From positions 124,001 to 188,000 of the forward strand of contig CAMXCT020000257.1 of the NCBI GenBank assembly GCA_947184155.2: a stretch of 64,000 bases of DNA, read 5' to 3'. Positions 54,774 through 64,000 of this stretch are shown piece after piece. The first letter of the stretch is position 1. Every line of letters starts with the position of its first letter. This stretch comes from Cladocopium goreaui (taxonomy: Eukaryota; Sar; Dinophyceae; Suessiales; Symbiodiniaceae). Under the pieces are notes generated by a model. The model was not told where the DNA came from. It did no database searches and saw only the letters and a program-made list of their open reading frames with translations. The position numbers and the translations under genes are program-made.

Positions 54774-55268
54774 GTGTGTGAAACGTCTGTACAGACGTAA
54801 AACTTCCATGGCATTGTTGAATCTGGTTTTTTGGTTTTATTTCAGTTTAAAACAAGCAGGGGTCAGTTTCAAACAAGCAGGGGGGCAGTGAATCTCATTC
54901 CATCCACTGCCCAACGAAGACGGTGGTTTGAGATTGTGATATCGGGACTGATCATCCCGACGTACCTGCATTTTTCCAATTTACCGTCAATGGCAACCGG
55001 CTAAGCCAAGTACCGGCATGTCGAATTTCCATTTGAAGAGTCTCTACAGCACTGTTGTCGCAATCTGGATTTATTTGGTTATTTGGGTATTTACAACTGG
55101 TCAGCTGCATCAGAACCTTCTTCAGAGCAAGGACGTAGAAAATTTACTTCGCCATGAATTTCACGCTGGATCAACTAATTTTTCCTGGCAGTTTGTAAGG
55201 GATTGTCTTGTGCACATGAGATGCATTCCACAACAGTAATTCGCAATGATGTTTCTGAGCAAGTGTGT
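54774..55268 (+). repeat. Pseudo-LTR C, 3' copy
   Basis: Matches the 5' copy at about 99.4% (differences near 55,037, 55,048 and 55,216). Preceded by a short G-rich junction CTGCGGCAGGGTGTGTG. Confidence 0.9.
54878..54970 (+). other. Pseudoknot-hairpin RNA motif, copy C2
   Basis: Identical pairings to the 5' copy of family C, starting CAGGGGGGCAGTG and ending CGTACCTGCA. Confidence 0.8.
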
Positions 55269-55640
55269 ATATGGTTCAGTACCTCCATTTTAGGATCCTG
55301 AAATTACCATAGATGATATCTCAGGTTATTTTAAGTATCTAATCCGTTCTAAAACGATAAATAGAACCACTAGGTTTTGATGGTTTTTGAGGATTTCCCT
55401 TTCAAAGGAGTAAGACTATGAATGCAAACAATGCGTCCAGGAGGCAAGAGTTCCCTTGTGCAAAACCTACTGCAAAGACTCTTAAGGACAAAATAAATAA
55501 AATATATAATTATTACTATTACTATTATTACAAAACAACATCAAAATAACTCACAAAAAATGACTCTCACAAAACCCCCAAAAAAAAAAAGCTTCGGTGG
55601 TATCCCCAACAGCCGCAACGTTTTATTTTTACAAATCTTT
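55269..55640. other. AT-rich flank, no gene seen
   Basis: It does not resemble the satellite unit that flanks the array on the left, so the two sides of the array are not a simple filled site. A TATTACTATTACTATTATTAC stretch lies at about 55,505-55,531. Confidence 0.5.
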
Positions 55641-55649
55641 CTGAAGCGT

Positions 55650-56190
55650 GCTGCGAAGCCAAGCGGTGGAACCTGTTGGAACCTGACCTGGCCCTGCACC
55701 AAAGATTCCCAAAACCTTCTCCAGGACCTTCTCTGCAACCTTCTCCAGAACCCGTTGAACCTGACTTGGCTTTGCACCAAAGCCTCCCAAACCTTCTCCA
55801 GAACCTTCTCGGGAACCCTGTTGAACCTGACCTGCTCTGCACCAAAGCCTCCGGGAACCTTCTCCGGAACCTTCTCCGGAACCTTCTCCGGAACCCGTTG
55901 AACCTGACTTGGCTTTGCACCAAAGCCCCCCAAACCTTCTCCAGAACCTTCTCGAGAACCCTGTTGAACCTGACCTGGCTATGCACCAAAGCCTCCCAAA
56001 CCTTCTCCAGAACCTTCTCGGGAACCCTGTTGAACCTGACCTGCTCTGCAGCAAAGCCTCCCAGACTCTCTCCGGAACCTTCTCCGGAACCTTCTCCGGA
56101 ACCTTCCCCGGGAACCCTGTTGAACCTGACCCCTGTCTCTGCACCAAAGCCTCCCAGACTTTCTCCGGAACCTGGTTGAACCTGACCCGG
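55650..56190. repeat. Minisatellite with long ORFs on both strands
   Basis: Repeats of a composite unit of about 66-90 bases: GTTGAACCTGAC, CTGCACCAAAGCCTCCC, then variable runs of AACCTTCTCCAGAACCTTCTC. The unit lengths keep the frame, so both strands show ORFs above 150 codons (plus NLLQNLLGNPVEPDL, minus VPEKVLEKVWEAL). No other coding sign is present; I read this as a repeat. Confidence 0.8.
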
Positions 56191-56199
56191 CGCCTGCAC

Positions 56200-57560
56200 C
56201 AGTGCGGAGCTATTCTGGGCCCCCCCCCCCGGAATGACCGGAACATTCTCAGGTGGCGAATCAGGTCATCACCGGGTAGCGCTTCATGTCTTCGAGCTCC
56301 GCGGTGGCTTGGTTTGAAAAAGTCGTGGCGATGGCAGCAACTCCGGTGTCTTCTTGGGGTGGGTACCATCTCATCCTGGGCCAGTCATCCCAGTGCTGTG
56401 GAGATTTCACCCTCTTCCCCCCCCAAAAAAAAAACTTATGAAGAGAAATATTGGTGAAATTAACCTCGTCTATCATTCATGATCTCTCCGGCATTCCTAT
56501 ACTTAGTACAAACAGCGGCTCCTGGGCCACAGCCACCAAGACACTGTTATCTCAAAATAATTCATTTCTGCCACCAATCAGTTCACCGGAGAATTATATA
56601 ACCCCAAACTCCTTTCCAGCAGGCTTTGAAGGGATGTCCATCATAGAGCTACAAATCGCCCACCAGTCACCAGTCCTGCTTACCTGGTGCTAGAAAGAAT
56701 GTCTATGATGAGGGAAGCCGGCCCACCAGAATTCACCAACCTGAAAAGTTCGGCCAGACCTTGGGATAATAAATCCAACCCTGACTATAATTGGTCCAGA
56801 CCAACGGTCCACTTTTGACGGTCTGAACTGCTGCACAGGAGCTGCTGTCCAGTAAATGGATCCACAGAATACGGCGACCACCTCACACCTGAACCTGACA
56901 GCGACAGAAGAATTTCCACCCAATGGAAGGGTCAAAAATCTCTAAGATCCCCTTCGAACTTCCATTGGGTCCATGTTCGGAGAATGAGCATCCCCCTTGG
57001 CAGGTTGGCAGGTTGTTCACCATAATGATCCACCCTTGGGATATTGACCAAGCAAGCTATGCTCAACTTATCTTTGCGGATGGGACAAGAAGCCAAAATC
57101 TGCCATCATCTTCAGGGAGTGAATGGCAGGCGGAGTCCTTGTCTTCGCAGCCTCTGTTGACATCGCTAGCCACGACTGGTTTCGTGCTGGGAGGTACAAA
57201 ATGAATGCCGATTTTTGAATACCAACTCTGAAGGCTTGGACTATGCACACAATGCTCTTGGTTGATTGAATAATCCATTTATAAACCGCATTTGGCTGCT
57301 TCAGCATCAGTCGACCCCCACAAATCAAGCCAGCCCTTCTCAATCACAATAGAACGTTTGAAAAATACAATTGTGAGGCTACCAACGATGTCGTTTTGGA
57401 GAAATATAGGGTCGCGGTGGGTTTACTGTAATACTGTGTGTGTGTGCGCATCTATAAATACATAATATACCACATATATACATATACAGTATTATACACA
57501 TTGTCCACCTGTCTTAATGTACCTATTGGCCGTTGGGGAGACAACCCCTCTATTCAAAGA
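56200..57560. other. Mostly non-coding, two weak minus-strand exon candidates
   Basis: A minus-strand peptide at about 57,066-57,215 (HFVPPSTKPVVASDVNRGCE) could be an exon, and one at 56,700-56,780 is weaker. A CA/TA microsatellite lies at 57,433-57,500. Nothing here can be named. Confidence 0.3.
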
Positions 57561-57570
57561 CATCACGGGG

Positions 57571-57849
57571 TCAAGCCAGAGTCTCAGCCCCAGCTTTGCC
57601 GCAGCGATGGATGAATGCTGCGCCCCAGCCGCAATACTTGACCCACTCCTCGGGGCAAACTGCGATGGTGCCGTCCCTCCCAGGGCCCCAGGCTCCCCAG
57701 GGCCCCAAGGGCCCCAGCCCCCTGCGCCCAGCTTCAATGCACACTTCTGGCTTGATCATCGAGCAAAAGGTATGCACAAGATCCTGCAACTGCAGTGTTG
57801 GAAAGGTTTCCTCTACCAAGTGGTGCACCCCAGTATTTGAGGTTGGCAC
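57571..57849 (-). CDS. Possible exon or short ORF (unidentified)
   Basis: A 92-codon minus-strand frame includes VHHLVEETFPTLQLQDLVHT and AVCPEEWVKYCGWGAAFIHR with a Gly/Pro-rich middle. Composition is protein-like, but the overlapping plus frame is also open, so the strand is uncertain. No family recognised. Confidence 0.3.
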   Translation of the reverse strand: MPTSNTGVHHLVEETFPTLQLQDLVHTFCSMIKPEVCIEAGRRGLGPLGPWGAWGPGRDGTIAVCPEEWVKYCGWGAAFIHRCGKAGAETLA

Positions 57850-57955
57850 ATGTACAATATTAATCCTTGTTAACCTAGCTTAGCTCGTGATTCACTTTTC
57901 CTTGTTTGGGGGGCCACACCTTGTAGCATCCTGGGTTCATGAAGGGTTCCATCAG

Positions 57956-58336
57956 CTATGATGAGACCACCCCATAGCCAACAGAGCCACAGTCCTGGTG
58001 AGTGATGATCAAAAAGTTGAGGTCTGTCTGGTGGCCTCTCTCCAACCACTCCTGGCTGCAAAATTGAGGTAAATCTGATTGAGGTTGAATGTGGTTTTTG
58101 ACTCGTGCCCAAACGGATTCAGAAGGCAATGTCATCTTCCTTGCTTCCTGGCAGAGATCTATGTGCCACCCAAGTCTGGATTTGACCACATATTGACCCG
58201 AGGTCATAACCATCTGGAAACCTGAAATCTCCGTACTTCTGGCCAACCCCATATCCTTGGTTACACATCCTAAATTTGGTTGGCCCCCTGCTTCCACCCT
58301 TCGGGGCATCACCACCACGACCCCGTGACCCGCCAA
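57956..58336 (-). CDS. Possible exon or ORF (unidentified)
   Basis: A 126-codon minus-strand frame includes TSGQYVVKSRLGWHIDLCQE, SESVWARVKNHIQPQSDLPQ and LIITHQDCGSVGYGVVSS. Composition is balanced and non-repetitive, better than most frames around it. No motif identifies it; it may be a pseudogene fragment. Confidence 0.35.
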   Translation of the reverse strand: MAGHGVVVVMPRRVEAGGQPNLGCVTKDMGLARSTEISGFQMVMTSGQYVVKSRLGWHIDLCQEARKMTLPSESVWARVKNHIQPQSDLPQFCSQEWLERGHQTDLNFLIITHQDCGSVGYGVVSS

Positions 58337-58339
58337 GCC

Positions 58340-58620
58340 ACGCTAAAGCGAAAGAGACCCCGGAGGTGCGCGGCTCGCCGTTGCTCGGGAAACGGCGGCT
58401 GGATGCCAACCTGGAGCGCCACCGGTTGCTTGAACTACTTGAGTCGCGAGGGGTTGGCGAGCGGAAAGCTAAGCGGGGGAAGATGGGAGCCAGTCGTGCC
58501 AGCTGCGAACGGGAACATGGGCGAGGTGGGGGGATTGAGCCCCTGCTCATCCGCTTCCCAAAATGCGACCGGGGTGCTGTGGGGGTTCGCGTTAAAAATC
58601 ACACCTTTGGCATTTGGCCC
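58340..58620 (+). CDS. Possible GC-rich exon with a helical, basic segment
   Basis: The plus frame reads KETPEVRGSPLLGKRRLDAN, LERHRLLELLESRGVGERKA and CEREHGRGGGIEPLLIRFPK. The local rise in GC and the charged amphipathic helix suggest coding, yet the minus frame is open too. Family unknown. Confidence 0.35.
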
Positions 58621-58679
58621 GCCTCATCCCTTGCTAAAGCAAGAAGAAACTCCAGCTAGCTACTGCTAGCTTTCGTGAT

Positions 58680-59100
58680 TTGGGGACCAACAAATATGTG
58701 GATCTTTGGTGAATCAAATAGCAACTGCAGATCCTTCATGAAGCATACTTGAACCATATGAATCGAAACTGCAGAGATGGGGTCTCGCACATGAAGTAAA
58801 TATTACTATTGTTATATGAATGATGTGAAATGATGGATTTCTCCTGACCGCAACTGTTCCCATCTCAGGCCGTTGCAAAGTCATCCGAGTTCAGCAACTC
58901 AACACCTGGAACCACGGGCCCTGCTGAATGTTTCGGCCACGTGGCCCCCTACCGCCCTCTGGAATCAACTGACACACGGAGGTACCCTTCCACCGATTGA
59001 CATCCGTTTCCATACCCAAATTGCCATTTCGAGGGCAACATCCCCGACTTTCAGACCCAAGCTTTCATATTGCTAGGTCCGGATCCCATGATATTCCCTT
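58680..59100. other. Intergenic, no gene seen
   Basis: No coding or RNA signal is supported here. Confidence 0.4.
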
Positions 59101-59116
59101 ATGTGATATACATATA

Positions 59117-60975
59117 TACATTTACATTACATTACATTACATTTACATTACATTACATTAACATTACATTACATTACACTACATTTACATTTACATTTAC
59201 ATTACATTACATTACATTAACATTACATTACATTACATTACATTAACATTACATTAACATTACATTACATTGCATTACATTACATTACATTAACATTACA
59301 TTACATTACATTTACATTACATTACCATTAACATTACATTAACATTAACATTAACATTAACATTTACATTAACATTAACTACATTACATTTACATTACCA
59401 TTACATTACATTACATTACATTAACATTAACATTAACATTAACATTAATATTAAACATTAACATTAACATTTACATTTACATTACATTACATTTACATTA
59501 CATTTACATTACATTACATTACATTAGCATTACATTACATTACATTACATTTACATTGCATTACATTACATTACATTTACATTACATTACATTACATTAA
59601 CATTACATTACATTACATTTATATTACATTACATTACATTTACATTACATTACATTTACATTACATTACCATTAACATTACATTACATTTATATTACATT
59701 ACATTACATTTACATTACATTTACATTACATTACATTTACATTTTACATTACATTACATTTACATTACATTTGCATTACATTACATTACATTACATTTAC
59801 ATGACATTACATTCACATTTACATTTACATTTACATTTACATTACATTTACATTTACATTTACATTTACATTTACATTACATTACATTACATTATATTTT
59901 CATTACATTACATTACATTACATTTACATTACATTTACATTACATTACATTACATTTACATTACATTACATTTACATTACATTACATTACATTTACATTA
60001 CATTACATTACATTTACATTACATTACATTACATTTACATTACATTTACATTACATTACATTACATTAACATTACATTACATTACATTACATTGCATTAC
60101 ATTACATGACATTAACATTACATTACATTACATTTACATTTAATTACATTACATTACATTACATTGACATTACATTTACATTACATTACATTACATTAAC
60201 ATTACATTACATTACATTGCATTACATTACATTACATTGACATTACATTACATTACATTAACATCACATTACATTACATTACATTAACATTACATTACAT
60301 TACATTAACATTACATTGCATCACATTACATTACATTAACATAACATTACATTACATTACATTAACATTACATTACATTACATTACATTTACATTACATT
60401 ACATTACATTCACATTACATTACATTACAGTACATTACATTACATTACATTAACATTACATTACATTACATTTACATTACATTACATTTACATTACATTA
60501 CATTAACATTACATTACATTACATTTACATACATTTACATTACATTACATTACATTACATTAACATTACATTACATTACACTACATTTACATTTACATTA
60601 CATTACATTAACATTAACATTACATTACATTACATTAACATTACATTACATTGCATTACATTACATTACATTAACATTACATTACATTACATTTACATTA
60701 CATTACCATTAACATTACATTAACATTAACATGAACATTAACATTAACATTAACATTACATTACATTACATTTACATTAACATTAACATTACCATTACCA
60801 TTACATTACATTACATTAACATTAACATTAACATTAACATTAATATTAAACATTAACATTAACATTTACATTACATTACATTACATTTACATTACATTAC
60901 ATTAACATTAACATTACATTACATTACATTTACATTACATTACATTGCCATTAACATTACATTACATTAGATACA
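59117..60975. repeat. ATTAC / ATTTAC / ATTAAC satellite, 1.9 kb
   Basis: Nearly 1.9 kb made of CATTA, CATTTA and CATTAA words in varying order. A segment around 59,160-59,470 (ending in ATTAATATTAAACATTAACAT) is closely repeated at 60,550-60,870, showing block duplication on top of the simple repeat. The apparent HYITLHLHYI ORF at 59,771-60,109 is an artefact. Confidence 0.95.
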
Positions 60976-60979
60976 TTAA

Positions 60980-63170
60980 TTACATGCATATGCACATACA
61001 TATGACTATCCCATGATATTCCCAATGTCAATATATATGATATACAGGTGGCTTCCAAACGGGAAACCCTGAAACAGGCTGGCCTTTGAGGTCCGGCAGC
61101 TGGAGAACCTCGCTGTAGCTCCGTCGCCGCGAGCAGAACTCCAGGTGCGACTTCAACAGCCTCAGTAAAACGTCGCAGGTGCGTAGCCGCAGGTTGGTCC
61201 GAAAACCACCAGGTTATACCAGGTTATTATATTTTAATGGTGATTGATGATTGATTGCCTATGGTGATTGATGATTGTTATTAATGGTCATTAATGGTTA
61301 TTATTAACTACCAGGTTTGTTAAACTGCGGTAAAGATATTTTAATGGTGATGGATGATTTCAAGTCGGTAAACTGCGGCTGAATAAATTTTAAATCATCC
61401 ATCACCAGGATCACCATTAAAATATGTTTGACATTCTAGCAGAAAATCATCAGAATCATAATCCAGCTTTAATCCACTGCAGTTAGAATAATACGACACC
61501 TCACTTCGAATATTCTAAAAAAACATTTGCAGAATATTCCAGAGCCGGATCAATTCCTGCGACACACGTGGAAATGTTGCTTTTGTTCCCCATGTTGCTG
61601 TACGTTCCAAGTCATTTTGTCTTCAAATGCCACCCATGGCTGTTGGTTTCCATGTATCACCTACTGTATCTATCTAAATTCCAATGTACCGTGCAAAAGT
61701 CGATGTATGATGATGTATCTATCCAATGGCTACAGACTCACTTACACCCGACAGAATCGCATCACTTGCACCACCCAATCACTTACACCACCAGCAATCA
61801 CTTACAATTACAACCAACAAATTCGACTCACTTGCACCATCACTCCTGTTCTAGTGAATGAGACAACTTCGGGGGACGACCCCTTTAGGGTTTCTTTGCT
61901 TCACTCGGATGAGGATGGTGATGAACATGATGATGGTATGATATGCTGAATGTTTCGGTTGTTGATCTCAATGATGCTGATGATGCAGAAGAAAAAGACG
62001 TGAATGTGATGATGATTATGATGATGATAAAAACTGTTGTTATCATTATTATTGTTCTTATGATTGTCATGATGGCCATGGCAATAATGACTTGGAACAT
62101 GATCACTACACGTGATTCTGACCCAGAACCATGATGGCAGTGTAAGCGATACAAATCACGCGGTTGTAAGCGATGCAAATTTGGCGGTTGTAAGCGATAC
62201 AACGACCCATCTAATGCACCTTGAAGTCGCTTGACTATTGTAAATCTTGCTTCTTGCTTAGGTTTTTGTATGAGAGGGGTTTCTCCGAAATGTTCAGAAC
62301 ACTGAAAAACCTTGCACTTAGACTATTTGAAAGAATGTGTGAATGTGATCACATTTCCAATGTTTATATCCCCAAACCTGCACAGAAGCAGCAACGCTTC
62401 AAGCTTTCAAAAAACGGCCCTTCATAGCTTGGCTCAAGACAATCTATAGATTTTGCAGGAATGAAGCGTTTTCTTGAAAGAACCTAACCCCGACCCTGCT
62501 TGAGGACTTAGTGCTTCCCAAATCACATTGCCATGATTGCAAATGCCACACTTCAAGAAGCAATGCTTTTATTGATATCTTCAATGTCGAATATTCTAAG
62601 TGCAAGAGACCACATGCACGTAGAATATTGTGGAATTTTTCGACCGGACCGGGGAGCTCAAGGATCTGAACCAAAATATTCTAAGTGCAAGAATGCTACT
62701 ATGATAGGTAAAGCATCAATCACCATTAAAATGTTAATAGGCAATCAATCATCAATCACCATAGCATACAATAGTATGCGTATATATATATCAGGTATTT
62801 TAATAGGTATTTATCATGGAGCCCACTGAGCCAAAACCATACCCAAAATGTATCAAAATGTAACACACTACCAGAGGGTAGTGCTGTAAATTCTGGTGAT
62901 TGAACCATTGAACCATCGAAAAACATTGCATTCTGCCACAACTATGTCTATGACTTTCAATGGATGATTTATTTTGTCGGTTGAAACCCTGGTAGTTTTG
63001 CCGCAGTGTTGAAAAACAGCAAGAACTGTCCCTTCAACCAATTCTGCAATGATATTTCTTCCTCAGCTTCTTAGGGGAGTTCGCCAGTGTTTAAGAGTTT
63101 AACCACCATTTTCCCGATGTTCCGTCAAGTGTGTTTGACAGTCAAAACCTCATTCATATAATGTCTGGTT
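60980..63170. other. Mostly non-coding
   Basis: Contains TGATGGATGATT/ATCACCATTAAAAT blocks in both orientations (61,235-61,420 and 62,715-62,765) and a GATGATG-rich tract (61,900-62,040). A plus ORF at 61,527-61,949 lacks protein-like composition. No gene supported. Confidence 0.4.
62134..62205. repeat. Short tandem repeat GTAAGCGATACAAAT
   Basis: Three copies of a 24- to 25-base unit with core GGTTGTAAGCGATACAA. Confidence 0.85.
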
Positions 63171-63179
63171 GGGGGCCTA

Positions 63180-63350
63180 TCTTTGTACGAAAGATACTAT
63201 CACTTTTATATTACCGGGAATAATTGCCGCGAATGTCCGGGAAGAAATGGGACCAAAGCAGGACGAAAGTATCTTTTGCCACTGGGTGACGCTGGATCCG
63301 TCATCCCGCGCGGCTTCTTGTAGATTCCAACCTGCAGGGTCGGCTACAGG
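63180..63350 (-). CDS. Possible further exon of the histidine phosphatase gene
   Basis: One minus frame reads GIYKKPRGMTDPASPSGKRY and FRPALVPFLPGHSRQLFPVI; another is also open. It lies just downstream of the phosphatase exons. The assignment is weak. Confidence 0.3.
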
Positions 63351-63369
63351 GATCCACACCTCAACCTGA

Positions 63370-63620
63370 CAAACATGGTGCCCCCAAATCCAGCGCCTCG
63401 GAAACTTCGGTGTCGATCAATAGCGGCACCTGTCATCGGCACTGAGGTGACAAGGGGCCAGCTGTTGACCGCTCCCAAATGTCCCGGCCTGACCACCTTT
63501 TCTGCACGCCAAGACCTCCCGAACGTGCACAGCCGTCTGCACGCAACGAATGTATGGAGAGGTGATGATGACGTCAATCCTGGGGCAAGCATCGGCCATG
63601 CAGCGTTTGTGGGTGCAGCT
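63370..63620 (-). CDS. Exons of a histidine-phosphatase-superfamily protein
   Basis: At about 63,515-63,600 the minus strand encodes CPRIDVIITSPYIRCVQTAV, which matches the histidine phosphatase (phosphoglycerate mutase-like) signature D-x-I-x-S-S-P-x-x-R-C-x-Q-T-A; the Arg is a phosphate-binding residue. A second exon follows after ATGACAG at about 63,370-63,430 (VPLLIDTEVSEALDLGAP), where the family has its acidic I-D-x-E-x-x-E segment. The RHG catalytic motif would lie upstream, beyond or near the window edge, and was not seen. Substrate unknown. Confidence 0.5.
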
Positions 63621-63684
63621 GGCTTTTAGAGGACATACGGTAGTTCAGCTCGTGCTCCAAGAATATCTATTTGTCTATTTATTC

Positions 63685-63686
63685 AT

Positions 63687-63720
<34 letters not shown>

Positions 63721-63772
63721 GTCCATCCATCCATCCATCTGTCCTATCTATCTACCTATCTGTCTATCTGTG
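63685..63772. repeat. (ATCC)n / (ATCT)n microsatellite
   Basis: About 50 bases of CATC/CATCCGTC repeats followed by CTATCTAC and TGTCTATC words. Confidence 0.95.
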
Positions 63773-64000
63773 TGCGTATGTGCACATGCATGCAGACACC
63801 TTGAGCGACATTTAGCTTGAGAAGGAATGGCGTTTGCACAGGGGCCCTTGGCGACACCTCCAGGCCTCCAGGCTGTTTGATTGTTGAGTGATGTTGAGTG
63901 AATGAAAAAAAAGGAGGGAAAAAGGAAAGAAAGAAGGAAAAAGAAGGGAGGACTTGGAGGACTTGTCATAAGTCAGTCTGAAAGCTGATCCATAGGTGTG

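Larger units (their letters stand above)
43984..55268 (+). mobile_element. Giant Penelope-like retroelement 2
   Basis: An 11.3 kb unit bounded by 495-base direct repeats about 99.4% identical. It has the same gene order as the first element but a single X-Y cassette. Protein similarity between the elements is moderate and the pseudo-LTR sequences hardly align, so the two are distinct families of one lineage that landed side by side. The right end leaves a GTGTGTATATGG junction. Confidence 0.8.

Noticed and set aside
55541-56369. 210-246 codon ORFs VPEKVLEKVWEAL and plus-strand counterparts
   Set aside because: In-frame minisatellite; both strands are open and composition is that of the repeat.
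59771-60109. HYITLHLHYI ORF
   Set aside because: Product of the ATTAC satellite.
61527-61949. 140-codon plus ORF as a gene
   Set aside because: Composition is low-complexity (CTTACA repeats) and no motif is seen.
1-64000. CRISPR array or bacterial operon
   Set aside because: The tandem repeats here are contiguous satellites or microsatellites without unique spacers, and coding structure is eukaryotic.

Overview
This window reads as nuclear DNA of a dinoflagellate, probably of the Symbiodiniaceae type. The reasons are a decayed copia element of the kind common in those genomes, short exons with short introns, alveolin-type repeats in a minus-strand gene, and a poly-operonic retroelement whose ORFs are each preceded by a pyrimidine tract and an AG acceptor, as expected where transcripts are resolved by spliced-leader trans-splicing. 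No search was run; all family names come from motif reading.

Layout. 1-6.6 kb: a broken Ty1/copia element (gag, zinc knuckle, protease, integrase, RNase H, most of the RT palm lost) plus an extra membrane/coiled-coil ORF, with four covarying hairpins before or in the 3' LTR. 8.3-24.5 kb: intron-rich minus-strand coding sequence. The 20.0-24.5 kb part carries alveolin-like repeats (motifs such as EKIVEVPQ and KVPKPQVEMVDKEV), 17.3-17.8 kb encodes two CxxC zinc ribbons, and 8.3-17.2 kb encodes many transmembrane exons. Whether this is one gene or several cannot be settled from sequence alone. A terminal-inverted-repeat element (22.39-23.25 kb) lies between alveolin exons. 25.1-30.5 kb: five copies of a ~0.94-1.19 kb satellite. 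Each unit holds a foldback element. Three copies of a 233 bp MITE are present, two in sites directly comparable to empty sites in other units.

30.5-55.3 kb is the most interesting part: a head-to-tail array of two giant Penelope-like retroelements (13.1 and 11.3 kb) and one solo pseudo-LTR between them, all meeting at GTGTG tracts. Both encode, in the same order, ORF1 (Pro/Arg/Ser-rich with a C-terminal ADP-ribosyltransferase-like motif), ORF2 (Gag-like, coiled coil), ORF3 (N-terminal GIY-YIG endonuclease, CxC linker, RT with an unusual YVDN motif), ORF4 (Myb/SANT-like), and a two-gene cassette X-Y, which is duplicated in the first element. ORF2 and ORF3 are in the same frame in both elements and are separated by exactly TGA CTA GC, a recognised stop-readthrough context. 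The pseudo-LTRs carry a pseudoknot-plus-hairpin RNA whose stems differ in sequence between the three families but still pair, so it is probably a real structured RNA and perhaps a ribozyme that replaces the hammerhead of ordinary Penelope elements. The RT ORF is broken differently in each element, although pseudo-LTR pairs are about 99.5% identical.

55.3-64 kb: low-complexity DNA, including a minisatellite (55.65-56.2 kb), a 1.9 kb ATTAC/ATTTAC satellite (59.1-61.0 kb), a few weakly supported exons, and near the right end minus-strand exons of a histidine-phosphatase (phosphoglycerate-mutase-like) gene.
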